This document shows, in pieces, positions 46,366 to 55,146 of a DNA stretch of 64,000 nucleotides (the stretch's first letter is position 1; each line of letters opens with the position of its first letter). Both the position numbers and the translations under genes were made by a program. Source of the stretch: CAZMGG01 sp964565715 (lineage in GTDB: Bacteria > Planctomycetota > UBA1135 > UBA2386); the NCBI GenBank assembly GCA_964565715.1, contig CAZMGG010000001.1:62001-126000 (forward strand), given 5' to 3'. The notes beneath the pieces were generated by a model. The model did not search any database. It saw only the letters and a program-made list of their open reading frames with translations, and was not told the origin of the DNA.

Positions 46366-49300
46366 TCAGCGCCCGATCACGACGCCACCACCCGCACCCG
46401 GCGCCGCCTGCTCGGTGATCTGACCGTCGGGCCACCGCACCCGCAGCCTGCCGTCCGCCGGCACGCTCGCGAAGAACGCCACCGGCGCCGACTGCGACAG
46501 GTACCCGCCACCGCCGTCGATCGTGCGCAGGTGCCGGCGACCATCGGCGCCGACCAGTTCGATCCGCGCGCCGATGCCGGTGGGATTGCCCGGCCCGCCG
46601 CGCAGGCGCACTGCCAGCCCGTTGCCGTCGCGGCCCGTGCCGCAGAGGAGTCGCACCGGCCCGTCGTTGGTCGACACTGCCACGTCGGGCCGCGCATCCC
46701 CGTCGACGTCCAGCACCGCCAGCGCCTTGTGGTCGCCCGGCAGCACGATGCCCGAACGCCAGGCCGGCACCGCCTCGAATGTGGCGTCGCCGAGGCCGCG
46801 CAGCAGGAGCCCCAGACCGCCGCCGAAGCGGCCGGTCTCCGGTTCGGGCGAGAACGAGTTCTGCGCCAGCAGCAGGTCCAGCACACCGTCGCCGTCGGCG
46901 TCCAGGACGCCGATGCCCTGCACCGGCGCCACCTGGGCCAGCGGCGGCAGCGGCAGCGTGGTGAAGGTGGCTCCGTCGTTGCGCAGGACGAGGCTCCGCA
47001 GCTCGTCGCAGCGCAGCTCCAGGCAGCGGCCCAGCGCGTCGCTGCCGTAGATCTCCGGCAGGGTCGCCCGGGCGAAGGCATCGAAGGTGCGGAACTTCTC
47101 GGCCAGGAACGGCATGGCCTGGCTGCTGCAGCTGCGGCCGCGCACCGGCAGGACCTGGTCGCCGGACTGCTTGGCCTCGACGACGTCGAGGACGCCGTTC
47201 TGGTCGAAGTCGTCGGCGTAGAGGCGCAGCGGGTGGGCCGGATCGGCCTTGTACTTGGTGTTGGTGCCGAGATTGCCGGCGATCAGGTCGAGGTCGCCGT
47301 CGCCGTCGAGGTCGGCGGCGGCGAGGCCGAACCACTGGCCGCTCGTCGCCCCGAGGCCGAGGTCGTTGGTGATCTCGCGGAAGGCGCCCTGTTCGTTGCG
47401 GAAGACGCGGAGCGGGCGCCACTGGGCCGCCAGCACCAGGTCCTGCCAGCCGTCGCCATCGAGGTCGGCCCACAGGGCGGCGGTGACCATGCCGGCATCG
47501 GCCAGCGCCGGCAGCAGGGCGGCGGTGGCGTCGGTGAAGCGGCCGCCGTCGTTCCGCAGGAGCGCGCTCGGCGGCGCGTGCGGGAAGCGGCCGGCGATGG
47601 TGCGGCCGCCGACCAGGAGATCGAGGTCGCCGTCGCGGTCGAAGTCGGCGGCGCAGACGACGGCGCCGCTGTGGCGCAGGTCGGGCAGGGCATCGTCGGC
47701 GCGGGTGAAGGTGCCCTTGCCGTCGTTGCGGTAGAGGCGGTCGCGCAGCAGCTCGGTGCGTTCGCCGTGCTCGATGCCGCCGCTGACGACGTAGAGGTCC
47801 AGGTCGGCGTCGCCATCGGCGTCGAACAGGAGCGCGCCGAGATCCTCGCCGGCGGCGTCGTCGGCCCAGGGGCCGGGCAGCGGCTCGGTGCGGCCGTCGC
47901 CGAGGTTGCGCAGCAGGACGCCCGGCTGGCCGGCGGCGCCGCCGACGAAGAGATCGTCACGGCCGTCGCCGTCGACGTCGCCGCAGGCGAGTCCGGGGCC
48001 CAGCCGGGACAGGCGGTGGGGCAGCAGCGGCTGCAGGGCGTAGTCGTCGAACGGCTGCTCCTGGTGGCGGGCCGGCAGTCCGCCGAGGTCGCGGAAGTGC
48101 GGCGCCAGGACGGGAGCGGGGCGCGGCGGCGCCGCGGGGCCGGTTTCGGCGATGGTGAAGTGGCGGTCGGTGGGCAGGTCGCGGAACTCCTGCTCGAAGC
48201 CCGAGGGCCAGCGGACGCGCAGCCATTCGATGCGGGCGGCATCGCCGAGGCCGAAGTGTTCGACGGCCTCGTGACCGCCCATGTAGCCGCGCGACAGGCT
48301 GACCAGGCGGGTCTGCAGGAGGCCTGCGGCCTGCAGGGTGATGGTGGCGCCGACGCCGTGGCGGTTGCTCCTGGTGCCGTGCAGGGAGACCAGGACGGCG
48401 CGGCCGTCGTGGCCGCGGTTGGCGAAGATGCTGGCGGGCTGGTTCTGGTTGTTGACGACGATGTCGAGGTCGCCGTCGCGATCCAGGTCGGCGATGACGG
48501 CGCCCTGGCCGACGGACGGCTCGTCGAGGCCCCAGGCGGCGCCGACGTCGGCGAAGCGGAGGCCGCCGGTGTTGCGGCGGGCGACGTTGCGCTCCCGGAC
48601 CGGCTCGATGGCGCGCGCCAGCGCCAGGGCCTGGGCCTTCTGGCCGGAGCGCCACAGCCGGCGGAACTCGGCCACCGAGTCGGGATTGTCCTCGAACAGG
48701 GCGATGCCGTTGCTGGCGAAGAAGTCGAGGCGGCCGTCGTTGTCGAGGTCGGCGAAGCGCACCGCCCAGGTCCAGTCGGTGCTGGCCAGGCCGGCGAGGT
48801 GGCCGATCTCGGCGAAGCGCCCGGTGCCGGTGTTGAGGAACACCGCGTTGCGCATCACCTGCGGCGGCGCGCTGTTCATCAGGAACCAGCGCTTCTCGTC
48901 CATGTTGCCCATCAGCATCTTGCCCATGTAGTGCGAGGTGCTGGACATGTCGGCGATGCAGAATTCCAACCGGCCGTCGTTGTCGATGTCGCCGAAGTCG
49001 CCGCCCATGCCGAAGTAGGCGGTCTGCGGCAGCGCCTGCCCGGCGATCTCCTCGAAGGTGCCGTCACGGCGGTTGCGGTAGAGGCGGTCGGCGGACTCGA
49101 GGTCGTTGCCGACGTAGAGGTCGAGCCAGCCGTCGCCGTCGAGGTCCCACCAGGTGGCCGACAGGCCGCTGCCCTGGTGCTGGACACCGGCCTGGAAGGT
49201 CACGTCGTGCCACTGCGCGTAGCCGTCGTTGCGCAGCAGGCGGTCGCGCTGGGCTGTGTTGAACACCTGGCCCTGGAAGGTGAAGTAGAAGTCGGCCTGG

Positions 49301-50043
49301 CTCGGGTCGACCTGCAGTTCGCCGTCCTGACGGAGGGGCCGGAATGCCGGCTGGGTCAGTTCCTCGCGGGTCTTGCGGAAGTCCCTGGGCAGCGTCACCT
49401 CGGCGATCAGCTCGGTGGGGAGCTGCGGGCCGAACACACGGTTGGTGAGCAGGTAGAGGTCGAGATCGCCGTCGTTGTCGTAGTCGGCGAAGGCGGCGCC
49501 GGTGCAGGCGCCGATGGCGGCGAGGCCGAAGCGGCCGGCGTCCTCGCGGAAGGTGCCGTTGCCCTGGTTGAGGTAGAGCAGGTTGGGCGACTCGAGGTTG
49601 CAGACGTAGAGGTCGAGGTCGCCGTCGTTGTCGATGTCGACGAAGGTGGCGGCGGTGCCCCACGCATCGCCGCCGTCGAGTCCGCCGGCGGCTGCGGTGA
49701 CGTCCTCGAAGCGCAGCGGTGCCACCTGGCGGTAGAGGCGGTTGGGACCGTCCTGGGAGACGAGATACAGGTCCGGCAGCCCGTCCTGGTCGTAGTCGCC
49801 CACTGCGACGCCGGCGCCGGAGTACACGTACGGCACCACGTTCTCGCGGCGCAGCAGGTTGGTGAACGCGACGCCGCTGGTGGTGGGGTCCAACCGCTGG
49901 AAGCGTGTGCCATCCGCGGCGGAGCGCGCGGCCAGCGGTGTCGAGCTGATCGGCGGCAGATCCGCCGGCGCGTCCCCGCCGCAGGCGGTGACGAGCAGGA
50001 GCCATGGCAACGCGGCGGGCAGCGTACGACGGAGGCGGCGCAT
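46366..50043 (-). CDS. Giant FG-GAP/VCBS-repeat lipoprotein (1225 aa) with two UnbV-like domains
   Basis: It begins with a lipoprotein signal ending VTAC, so it is lipid-anchored. Two complete CRTAC1-like halves follow one another. Each has FG-GAP/VCBS repeats with D-x-[DN]-x-D-G-x-x-D-L calcium motifs and closes with an ASPIC/UnbV domain. The first UnbV starts at about residue 580 (GTRSNRHGVGATITLQ) and the second forms the C-terminus (GNPTGIGARIELVGADG). Such a tandem is about twice the length of the FG-GAP lipoprotein at 40360. Function is unknown; surface adhesion or ligand binding is plausible. It is divergent from the 303-aa exported protein gene. Confidence 0.91.
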   Translation of the reverse strand: MRRLRRTLPAALPWLLLVTACGGDAPADLPPISSTPLAARSAADGTRFQRLDPTTSGVAFTNLLRRENVVPYVYSGAGVAVGDYDQDGLPDLYLVSQDGPNRLYRQVAPLRFEDVTAAAGGLDGGDAWGTAATFVDIDNDGDLDLYVCNLESPNLLYLNQGNGTFREDAGRFGLAAIGACTGAAFADYDNDGDLDLYLLTNRVFGPQLPTELIAEVTLPRDFRKTREELTQPAFRPLRQDGELQVDPSQADFYFTFQGQVFNTAQRDRLLRNDGYAQWHDVTFQAGVQHQGSGLSATWWDLDGDGWLDLYVGNDLESADRLYRNRRDGTFEEIAGQALPQTAYFGMGGDFGDIDNDGRLEFCIADMSSTSHYMGKMLMGNMDEKRWFLMNSAPPQVMRNAVFLNTGTGRFAEIGHLAGLASTDWTWAVRFADLDNDGRLDFFASNGIALFEDNPDSVAEFRRLWRSGQKAQALALARAIEPVRERNVARRNTGGLRFADVGAAWGLDEPSVGQGAVIADLDRDGDLDIVVNNQNQPASIFANRGHDGRAVLVSLHGTRSNRHGVGATITLQAAGLLQTRLVSLSRGYMGGHEAVEHFGLGDAARIEWLRVRWPSGFEQEFRDLPTDRHFTIAETGPAAPPRPAPVLAPHFRDLGGLPARHQEQPFDDYALQPLLPHRLSRLGPGLACGDVDGDGRDDLFVGGAAGQPGVLLRNLGDGRTEPLPGPWADDAAGEDLGALLFDADGDADLDLYVVSGGIEHGERTELLRDRLYRNDGKGTFTRADDALPDLRHSGAVVCAADFDRDGDLDLLVGGRTIAGRFPHAPPSALLRNDGGRFTDATAALLPALADAGMVTAALWADLDGDGWQDLVLAAQWRPLRVFRNEQGAFREITNDLGLGATSGQWFGLAAADLDGDGDLDLIAGNLGTNTKYKADPAHPLRLYADDFDQNGVLDVVEAKQSGDQVLPVRGRSCSSQAMPFLAEKFRTFDAFARATLPEIYGSDALGRCLELRCDELRSLVLRNDGATFTTLPLPPLAQVAPVQGIGVLDADGDGVLDLLLAQNSFSPEPETGRFGGGLGLLLRGLGDATFEAVPAWRSGIVLPGDHKALAVLDVDGDARPDVAVSTNDGPVRLLCGTGRDGNGLAVRLRGGPGNPTGIGARIELVGADGRRHLRTIDGGGGYLSQSAPVAFFASVPADGRLRVRWPDGQITEQAAPGAGGGVVIGR

Positions 50044-50090
50044 CGACCGTCGATCGTGGGCGGCGCCAGCCCGGTGTCAATCGGATCAGG

Positions 50091-50267
50091 GGCCAGCGCC
50101 GCGTGGTTGGGCACCGCGAACGGGTGGTGGTAGGTGCCGGGGTTCATCAGGAACGTGCCGCCGATGCCGTTCACCAGGACGGTGCCGTAGGGCGTCGGTG
50201 TGGTGGCGCGGCCGACGCCGGCGCCCGGGGCGCCCGAGGGCGTGCCGGTGCCGTTGGCCACGACGGT
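50091..50267 (-). pseudogene. Possible remnant of a secreted-protein C-terminal module
   Basis: This is the only coding-like stretch in the 342-bp region 50044-50385. The minus-strand frame reads TVVANGTGTPSGAPGAG, then GTVLVNGIGGTFLMNPGTYH and HPFAVPNHAALA, which resembles the strand pattern ending in VPN-x-P-x-LxG of the shared module. It has no start, no signal peptide and no proper end; it runs into the upstream region of the 1225-aa gene. It could be the decayed tail of a lost gene. The remainder of the region shows only a TAGCAT hexamer at 50346. Confidence 0.3.
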
Positions 50268-50385
50268 GGGTCTGGGTGAGGAAGCGGCGGTGATGCGGCT
50301 CGGCGCAGATGGTCGGCTGGCGGATGGTCGTCGCACCGCCCTTGGCTAGCATCCGCTTCTGCCCTGCCAGCCCCGGATCCCCACC

Positions 50386-51297
50386 ATGAGCACCCTCCTC
50401 CGCTGCACCACCCTCGCCCTGCTGCTGGCCCCGCTCGGCGCCCAGACCCTCGACACGCTCGGCGGCACCAACACCCCGGTGACCAACCGCGCCAACACCG
50501 CCAAGGCCAGCGTGTTCGCCGTGACCACGTCGAGCATCCTGCTCGACTACCAGATGTGGCTCGACGTCGGCACGACCCAGACGGTGACGTTCTTCCTCTA
50601 CCGCTACCACTCCCGCAGTGGCCCCTACACCCTGGAGGCATCCTGGCCGGTGACGGTCACCGGTGGCGGCGGTCCGGGCTGGGTGTCCACCGGAACCGTC
50701 GCCCACCCCCTGCTGTGCGGCAACTACTACATGCTCGGCGCGTCGTGGACCGGCGCGCTGACCTACTACTACAACACGTCGGCGACCGGCGCGCCGGTGT
50801 CGTTCGGCAGCTGGCAGCGCGCCCACACGCTGACCAATCCGATCCCCGCCACCTACAACGTCGCGTCCGGCCACGACAGCGCCCTCTACTTTCAGCAGAT
50901 GACGACCCTGCCGTTGCCCAACGCGCTGTGCGTCGGCAGTGGCTGCAACCCCGGCGCGGCCACGCTGCCGCGGCTGGTGCAGAGCCGGTTGGCGACCCTC
51001 GGCACGACCGTCAGCTTCGACCTGCAGAACGCGCCGGCGTCGTCGCTGGCGGCCTACGCGTTCGCCTTCGGCCCGACCATGACCTCGCCGATCACGCTGT
51101 TCGGCTGTCCGGCCTGGATCAACCTCGGGCCCGGCGTCAGCAGCCTGGTGGTGTTCACCTCGTCGACCGGCACCGCCCTGCAGCAGCTGGCCGTGCCCAA
51201 CAACCCGCAGTACCTGGGGACCCAGCTCTCGGTGCAGGCGGCGGTGCTCGGCAACACGGTGGCCACCAGCAACGCGCTCGAGTTCAGCGTGAACTGA
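50386..51297 (+). CDS. Exported protein with the shared C-terminal module
   Basis: The 303-aa product has a signal peptide ending LLAPLGAQ. The middle is beta-rich with aromatic residues (VTFFLYRYHSRSGPY, TYYYNTSATGAPVSFG). The C-terminal ~110 residues match the module: GSGCNPGAATLPRLV, ITLFGCPAWINL, LAVPNNPQYLGTQL and a terminal SNALEFSVN. No catalytic motif is visible, and function is unknown. It is convergent with the M23 peptidase gene (18 bp between ends). Confidence 0.85.
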   Translation: MSTLLRCTTLALLLAPLGAQTLDTLGGTNTPVTNRANTAKASVFAVTTSSILLDYQMWLDVGTTQTVTFFLYRYHSRSGPYTLEASWPVTVTGGGGPGWVSTGTVAHPLLCGNYYMLGASWTGALTYYYNTSATGAPVSFGSWQRAHTLTNPIPATYNVASGHDSALYFQQMTTLPLPNALCVGSGCNPGAATLPRLVQSRLATLGTTVSFDLQNAPASSLAAYAFAFGPTMTSPITLFGCPAWINLGPGVSSLVVFTSSTGTALQQLAVPNNPQYLGTQLSVQAAVLGNTVATSNALEFSVN

Positions 51298-51315
51298 GGC
51301 CGCGACGGCGCGCGT

Positions 51316-53097
51316 TCACCAGCGCACCGTCAGGTCGTGGCCGGCGGTGAACAGGAGGCAGAAGCCGGGTCCCGAAGGCGCGATCTCGGCGCCCTGCAGG
51401 CAATAGCGCCAGGGCAGCAGGGTCGCCGGCACCGTCACCTGGGCGGTGAACGCGCTCAGCAGCGGGCCCTGGGCCGGATCGGGCCACAGCAGGCCCGCCG
51501 GCAGGGCGCACGGCGGCGCCTGCGGGAACGGCGCGCCGGTGCCGCACGGCGCCAGCGAGACCGCCAGGATCGGCAGGTTGCCCGGATCCGGCGTGAACGC
51601 GGCCTGGCGCGGGCCCGGCCCGAGCACGAACGCCTTGCCGGCGAGGCCGAGGTGGCCGTCGCCGCGCCGTTCGAGGTGCAGCGGCGGCGTCGGGCCGACG
51701 GCGACCTGGGCCTGCAGGCCCGGGCCGGCCAGCGCCCGGGAGTCGATCGGCGTCACCGTGCACTGCAGGGCGTCGCCGGGGCGCAGCACGTCGTCCGGCA
51801 GGAAGTCGGCGTGGGCGCCGATGGTTACGTCGCGCACGACGTTGCCGTTCCGCCGCCAGGTGAAGCGCCACGCCACCAGGTCCGAGTCGGCGTCGTCGAT
51901 CAGCGGCACCGTGACGCGGCAGGACACCGCCTCGCCGGGCACCGGCGCCGCCGGCACGAACACGATGGCGGTCGGCGCCGCCGGGGCGTGGTTCGGCGCC
52001 TGCTGCGGATCGGTCAGCACGTGGAAGGGCGCCACCGCGACCACGTTGCCGTTGAACGACACCTCCACCTGCCAGGTGCCGGTCTGGTTGCAGTCGACCC
52101 ACCAGCGGAACCAGGCCCAGTCGGCGCGCTGGAACGCGCCGTTGCCCCAGGCCAGCGTGCCGGAGTCGATCGCCACCGAGCTGTCGGGCCGCAGCCAGCG
52201 CGCCCGCCAGGTGCTGTTGGCCGGCAGGTTCCGGTACTGCAGCCAGCAGCCGATGTACTGCCAGCCGGTGCCCCACGCCGCCCGTCGCGGGTAGACGATC
52301 GGCAGAGGCGGATGGTTGTGGAAGTCGCCGGCCCCGACGTCGATGTCGGCCACCCAGGTGCCGGCGCGCCGTGGCGGCTGGCTCTGCCAGTTGGCCGGGC
52401 CCGGCCGGCACGGCCCCGCGTTGGGCTCGTAGTGGGCGGGGCCGGTCCAGGACTCGAAGTGCAGGTGCGGCCAGGCGCTGTTGCCGCTGCTGCCGACCAG
52501 CCCGAGCTGCTGGCCGCCGGCGATGCGCTGCGTCACCGCCACCGTGATGCTCTGCCGCCGCAGGTGCAGGTACCACGTGTAGTGGCTGCCGCCGTGCCAC
52601 AGGATGACGTAGTTGGACGGCGCGCTGGACGGCACCGTGTTCCGGTCCGGCTCGCCGTCGTGCAGGTCGACGACGATCCCGGGCAGCGCCGCCACCACCG
52701 GCACGCCGAGGTCCATCTCGTCGAACGTGCGCAGGTAGTAGTCGTGGCCGCGATGGGTGTCGTAGGTCCAGTCGGTGCAGTCGTGGTCGAGCACGCCGAA
52801 GCCGGGATCGAGGTCGACGAAGTTGCGCCCGTCGACGTCGTCCCACAGGGCGCCGGCCATCGGCACGAAGCGGTAGGGATCGGGCGTCGGGTTGTCGCCG
52901 CCGATCGACACGCCGGGATGCCGCTGATGGAACGCGGCGATGCGGGCCAGGATGGTCGCGCGTTCCGCGGTGGGCACGCATTCGCCGTGGCGTGGCAACG
53001 CGGGGCCGTGGAACACCTGCTGGGCCGGTGCGGCGGGCGGGAGCAGGGCGGCCAGTGCCGCCGGAAAGGCGAACAGGGCGGGACGCGGGCTGCGCAT
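51316..53097 (-). CDS. Exported M23-family (LytM-like) metallopeptidase
   Basis: The 593-aa protein has a signal peptide ending PPAAPAQ and an M23 domain at about residues 80-270. Zinc ligands are recognisable as H115-x3-D119 (THRGHD), and the HLHFE motif comes later in PHLHFESW. M23 enzymes cleave peptidoglycan cross-bridges or other Gly-rich peptides. The domain is followed by ~330 residues of beta-sandwich-like domains, including TWQVEVSFNGN and AFVPAAPVPGEAV-type stretches. The C-terminus (VTVPATLLPWRYCLQG ... HDLTVRW) looks like a diverged copy of the shared module. It is divergent from the enoyl-CoA hydratase gene. Confidence 0.87.
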   Translation of the reverse strand: MRSPRPALFAFPAALAALLPPAAPAQQVFHGPALPRHGECVPTAERATILARIAAFHQRHPGVSIGGDNPTPDPYRFVPMAGALWDDVDGRNFVDLDPGFGVLDHDCTDWTYDTHRGHDYYLRTFDEMDLGVPVVAALPGIVVDLHDGEPDRNTVPSSAPSNYVILWHGGSHYTWYLHLRRQSITVAVTQRIAGGQQLGLVGSSGNSAWPHLHFESWTGPAHYEPNAGPCRPGPANWQSQPPRRAGTWVADIDVGAGDFHNHPPLPIVYPRRAAWGTGWQYIGCWLQYRNLPANSTWRARWLRPDSSVAIDSGTLAWGNGAFQRADWAWFRWWVDCNQTGTWQVEVSFNGNVVAVAPFHVLTDPQQAPNHAPAAPTAIVFVPAAPVPGEAVSCRVTVPLIDDADSDLVAWRFTWRRNGNVVRDVTIGAHADFLPDDVLRPGDALQCTVTPIDSRALAGPGLQAQVAVGPTPPLHLERRGDGHLGLAGKAFVLGPGPRQAAFTPDPGNLPILAVSLAPCGTGAPFPQAPPCALPAGLLWPDPAQGPLLSAFTAQVTVPATLLPWRYCLQGAEIAPSGPGFCLLFTAGHDLTVRW

Positions 53098-53201
53098 GGC
53101 GAACCTCCGGCGAGAAGGCCCGATCGTCGTCCGGCGGGCACCGGCCGGCAACCGCCCCACCCTGGACTTCGCCTCCGCCGGGGAGAAGATCGTCGCCCCG
53201 C

Positions 53202-53969
53202 ATGACCGAGCCCCCCCGCATCCTCACCGAGCGCCGCGACGCCGTGCTGCTGGTGACCCTCAATGCGCCGGAGCGGCGCAACGCCATCGACCAGGCCATG
53301 GTGGACGGCCTGCACGCGGTCCTGGATGCGCACTGGCACGATCCGGACCTCGCCGCCCTGGTCATCACCGGCGCCGGCGACAAGGCGTTCGCCGCCGGCG
53401 CCGACATCGCCCAGCTCCGCCAGCGCACTGCCGCCGACGCACTGAAGGCGATCAACAGTGCCATCTTCGCCCGCCTCGAGGAGTTCCCGGCGCCGGTCAT
53501 CGCCGCGATCCGCGGCTACGCGCTCGGTGGCGGCTGCGAGCTGGCGATCGCCTGCGATCTGCGGGTGCTCGGCAGCTCGGCGAAGATGGGCCAGCCGGAG
53601 GTCAAGCTCGGCATCATCCCGGCCGCCGGCGGCACCTACCGGCTGCCGCGCCTGATCGGGCTCGGCGCCGCCCGCGAGCTGATCTACACCGGCCGCATCG
53701 TCGACGCCGACGAATGCCTGCGCCTGGGCCTGGCCAACTGCGTGGTGCCCGACGAGCAGGTGCTCGACCGGGCGCTGGCGCTCGCCGATGAGATCGGCCA
53801 GAACGGCGTTCTGGCGGTCCGCGCCGCCAAGCGCGCCCTCAACGCCTTGTCGCGGCCCGGCCAGGAGTCGGCGCTCGCCTTCGAGAGCGCCCAGCAGGCC
53901 GTGCTGTTCGACAGCGACGACAAGCGGGCGCGGATGGACGCCTTCCTGAGCAGGCAGAAGAGGAACTGA
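53202..53969 (+). CDS. Enoyl-CoA hydratase/isomerase family protein
   Basis: This 255-aa crotonase-fold enzyme hydrates 2-enoyl-CoA to 3-hydroxyacyl-CoA in fatty-acid oxidation or butyrate metabolism. The oxyanion-hole segments are AFAAGADIAQLR and IAAIRGYALGGGCELAIACD. The active-site segment GQPEVKLGIIPAAGGTYRLPR follows. The length is typical. The ATG at 53202 is chosen by homology to the usual N-terminal strand (LLVTLNAPERRNAID). The next gene, 8 bp downstream, encodes the following step of the pathway, so this is a two-gene operon. Confidence 0.94.
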   Translation: MTEPPRILTERRDAVLLVTLNAPERRNAIDQAMVDGLHAVLDAHWHDPDLAALVITGAGDKAFAAGADIAQLRQRTAADALKAINSAIFARLEEFPAPVIAAIRGYALGGGCELAIACDLRVLGSSAKMGQPEVKLGIIPAAGGTYRLPRLIGLGAARELIYTGRIVDADECLRLGLANCVVPDEQVLDRALALADEIGQNGVLAVRAAKRALNALSRPGQESALAFESAQQAVLFDSDDKRARMDAFLSRQKRN

Positions 53970-53976
53970 GACGACG

Positions 53977-54843
53977 ATGAGCCAACCGACGATCGCATTC
54001 CGCAGGGTGGCCGTGTTCGGCGCCGGCACCATGGGGGCGGGCATCGCCCAGGTCTGCGCCCAGGCCGGCGCCGAGGTCGTGCTGCAGGACATCCAGCAGG
54101 CCTTCCTCGACAAGGGGCTCGGCCGGATCCGCGATTCGCTCGACAAGGGCGTCGAGAAGGGCAAGGTGGCGCCGGAGCTGCGCACGGCGACGCTGGCCCG
54201 GCTGACCACGACTCTGGACCGCAAAGCTGCCTGCCGCGACGCCGACCTGGTGATCGAGGCGGTGCCCGAGGACGTCGGCCTGAAGAACGGCCTGTTCCGG
54301 GAGGTCGCCGCCGCCGGCCGCCCGGACTGCGTGCTGGCCACCAACACCAGTTCGCTGTCGCTGCAGAAGGTCTTCGCCGGCGTGCCGGGCCCCGAGCGCT
54401 GCCTCGGCATGCACTTCTTCAATCCGGTGCCGATCATGAAGCTCCTGGAGGTGGTGTGCACGAAGGCCACCGCACAGGGGCCGATCGACGCGGTGCTGGC
54501 GTTCGCCCGCGAACTCGGCAAGGAGCCGATCCTGGTGCAGGACAGCCCCGGCTTCGCCAGTTCGCGGCTCGGCGTGTGCCTCGGCCTCGAGGCGATCCGC
54601 ATGGTGGAGGCCGGCGTCGCGTCGGCCGCCGACATCGACCAGGCGATGGTGCTCGGCTACGGCCATCCCATGGGGCCGTTGCGCCTCACCGACCTGGTCG
54701 GGCTCGACGTGCGGCTGGCGATCGCCGACTACCTGCGCCGGGAGCTCGACCATCCGGGCTTCGAGGCGCCGGCGCTGATGCGGCGGATGGTGGCCGAGGG
54801 GAAGCTCGGCAAGAAGTCCGGCGAGGGCTTCTATCGCTGGTGA
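53977..54843 (+). CDS. 3-hydroxybutyryl-CoA / 3-hydroxyacyl-CoA dehydrogenase
   Basis: The 288-aa enzyme oxidises (S)-3-hydroxyacyl-CoA to 3-oxoacyl-CoA with NAD+. The Rossmann loop is G15-A-G-T-M-G20, followed by the family signatures LGMHFFNPVPIMKLLEVV with its His/Asn, and NTSSLSL. The helical C-terminal dimerisation domain starts at about VQDSPGFASSRLG and carries the conserved GHPMGPLRLTDLVGLD. It matches the ~282-aa single-domain form (Hbd/PaaH type). A run of eight T residues follows the gene, after a GC-rich stretch. Confidence 0.94.
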   Translation: MSQPTIAFRRVAVFGAGTMGAGIAQVCAQAGAEVVLQDIQQAFLDKGLGRIRDSLDKGVEKGKVAPELRTATLARLTTTLDRKAACRDADLVIEAVPEDVGLKNGLFREVAAAGRPDCVLATNTSSLSLQKVFAGVPGPERCLGMHFFNPVPIMKLLEVVCTKATAQGPIDAVLAFARELGKEPILVQDSPGFASSRLGVCLGLEAIRMVEAGVASAADIDQAMVLGYGHPMGPLRLTDLVGLDVRLAIADYLRRELDHPGFEAPALMRRMVAEGKLGKKSGEGFYRW

Positions 54844-54850
54844 GGAAACC

Positions 54851-54873
54851 CCGCGGGCCGCGCGATTTTTTTT
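54851..54873 (+). terminator. Candidate rho-independent terminator after the hydroxyacyl-CoA dehydrogenase gene
   Basis: A GC-only stretch with CGCG-GGC-CGCG pairing potential is followed by ATTTTTTTT (T run 54866-54873). The stem is short, but a T8 tract is exceptional in this GC-rich window and sits 22 bases past the stop codon. Confidence 0.45.
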
Positions 54874-54999
54874 CGCCCAGGCACCGGGGTCGGGTTGGCA
54901 GGTCGGAGTCGGGCGGTGCATCATGGCGAGGAAGCGGGGGCGGCCCGAAACGCGACGGGCGCCGGGCGGCCCACGGCAAGGCCCACCGGCGCCCCTCGC

Positions 55000-55134
55000 G
55001 CGGCGCGCACATCACGGCGGGTACAGGGTCAAGGGCGGGTTAGGCGTGNNNNNNNNNNGGGGGGGGGCGGGGGGGCCCCCCCCGCCGGGGGGGGGGGGCC
55101 CCCCCCCCGCCCCCCCCCCCCCCCCCCCCCCCCC
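55000..55134. other. Assembly gap: duplicated flank, 10 N and G/C homopolymer artefact
   Basis: Ten N occur at 55049-55058, followed by ~75 bases made only of G and C runs (55059-55134), which cannot be trusted. Bases 55000-55048 match 55135-55183 at 39 of 49 positions without gaps, and most differences are G on the left. The left contig therefore ends in a low-quality copy of the right contig, and the two probably overlap. The rest of 54844-54999 holds the terminator candidate and nothing else recognised. Confidence 0.85.
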
Positions 55135-55146
55135 GCGACGCTCACA

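Noticed and set aside
50086..50874. 262-codon minus-strand open frame spanning the start of the 303-aa exported protein
   Set aside because: It overlaps the well-supported plus-strand gene, and its composition is low-complexity Arg/Gly/His. Only the small 50091-50267 stretch, in a different frame, looks coding-like.
55059..55134. G/C-only tract that could be read as a G-quadruplex or i-motif
   Set aside because: It borders an N run and lies beside a duplicated low-quality flank, so it is assembly noise and not biology.
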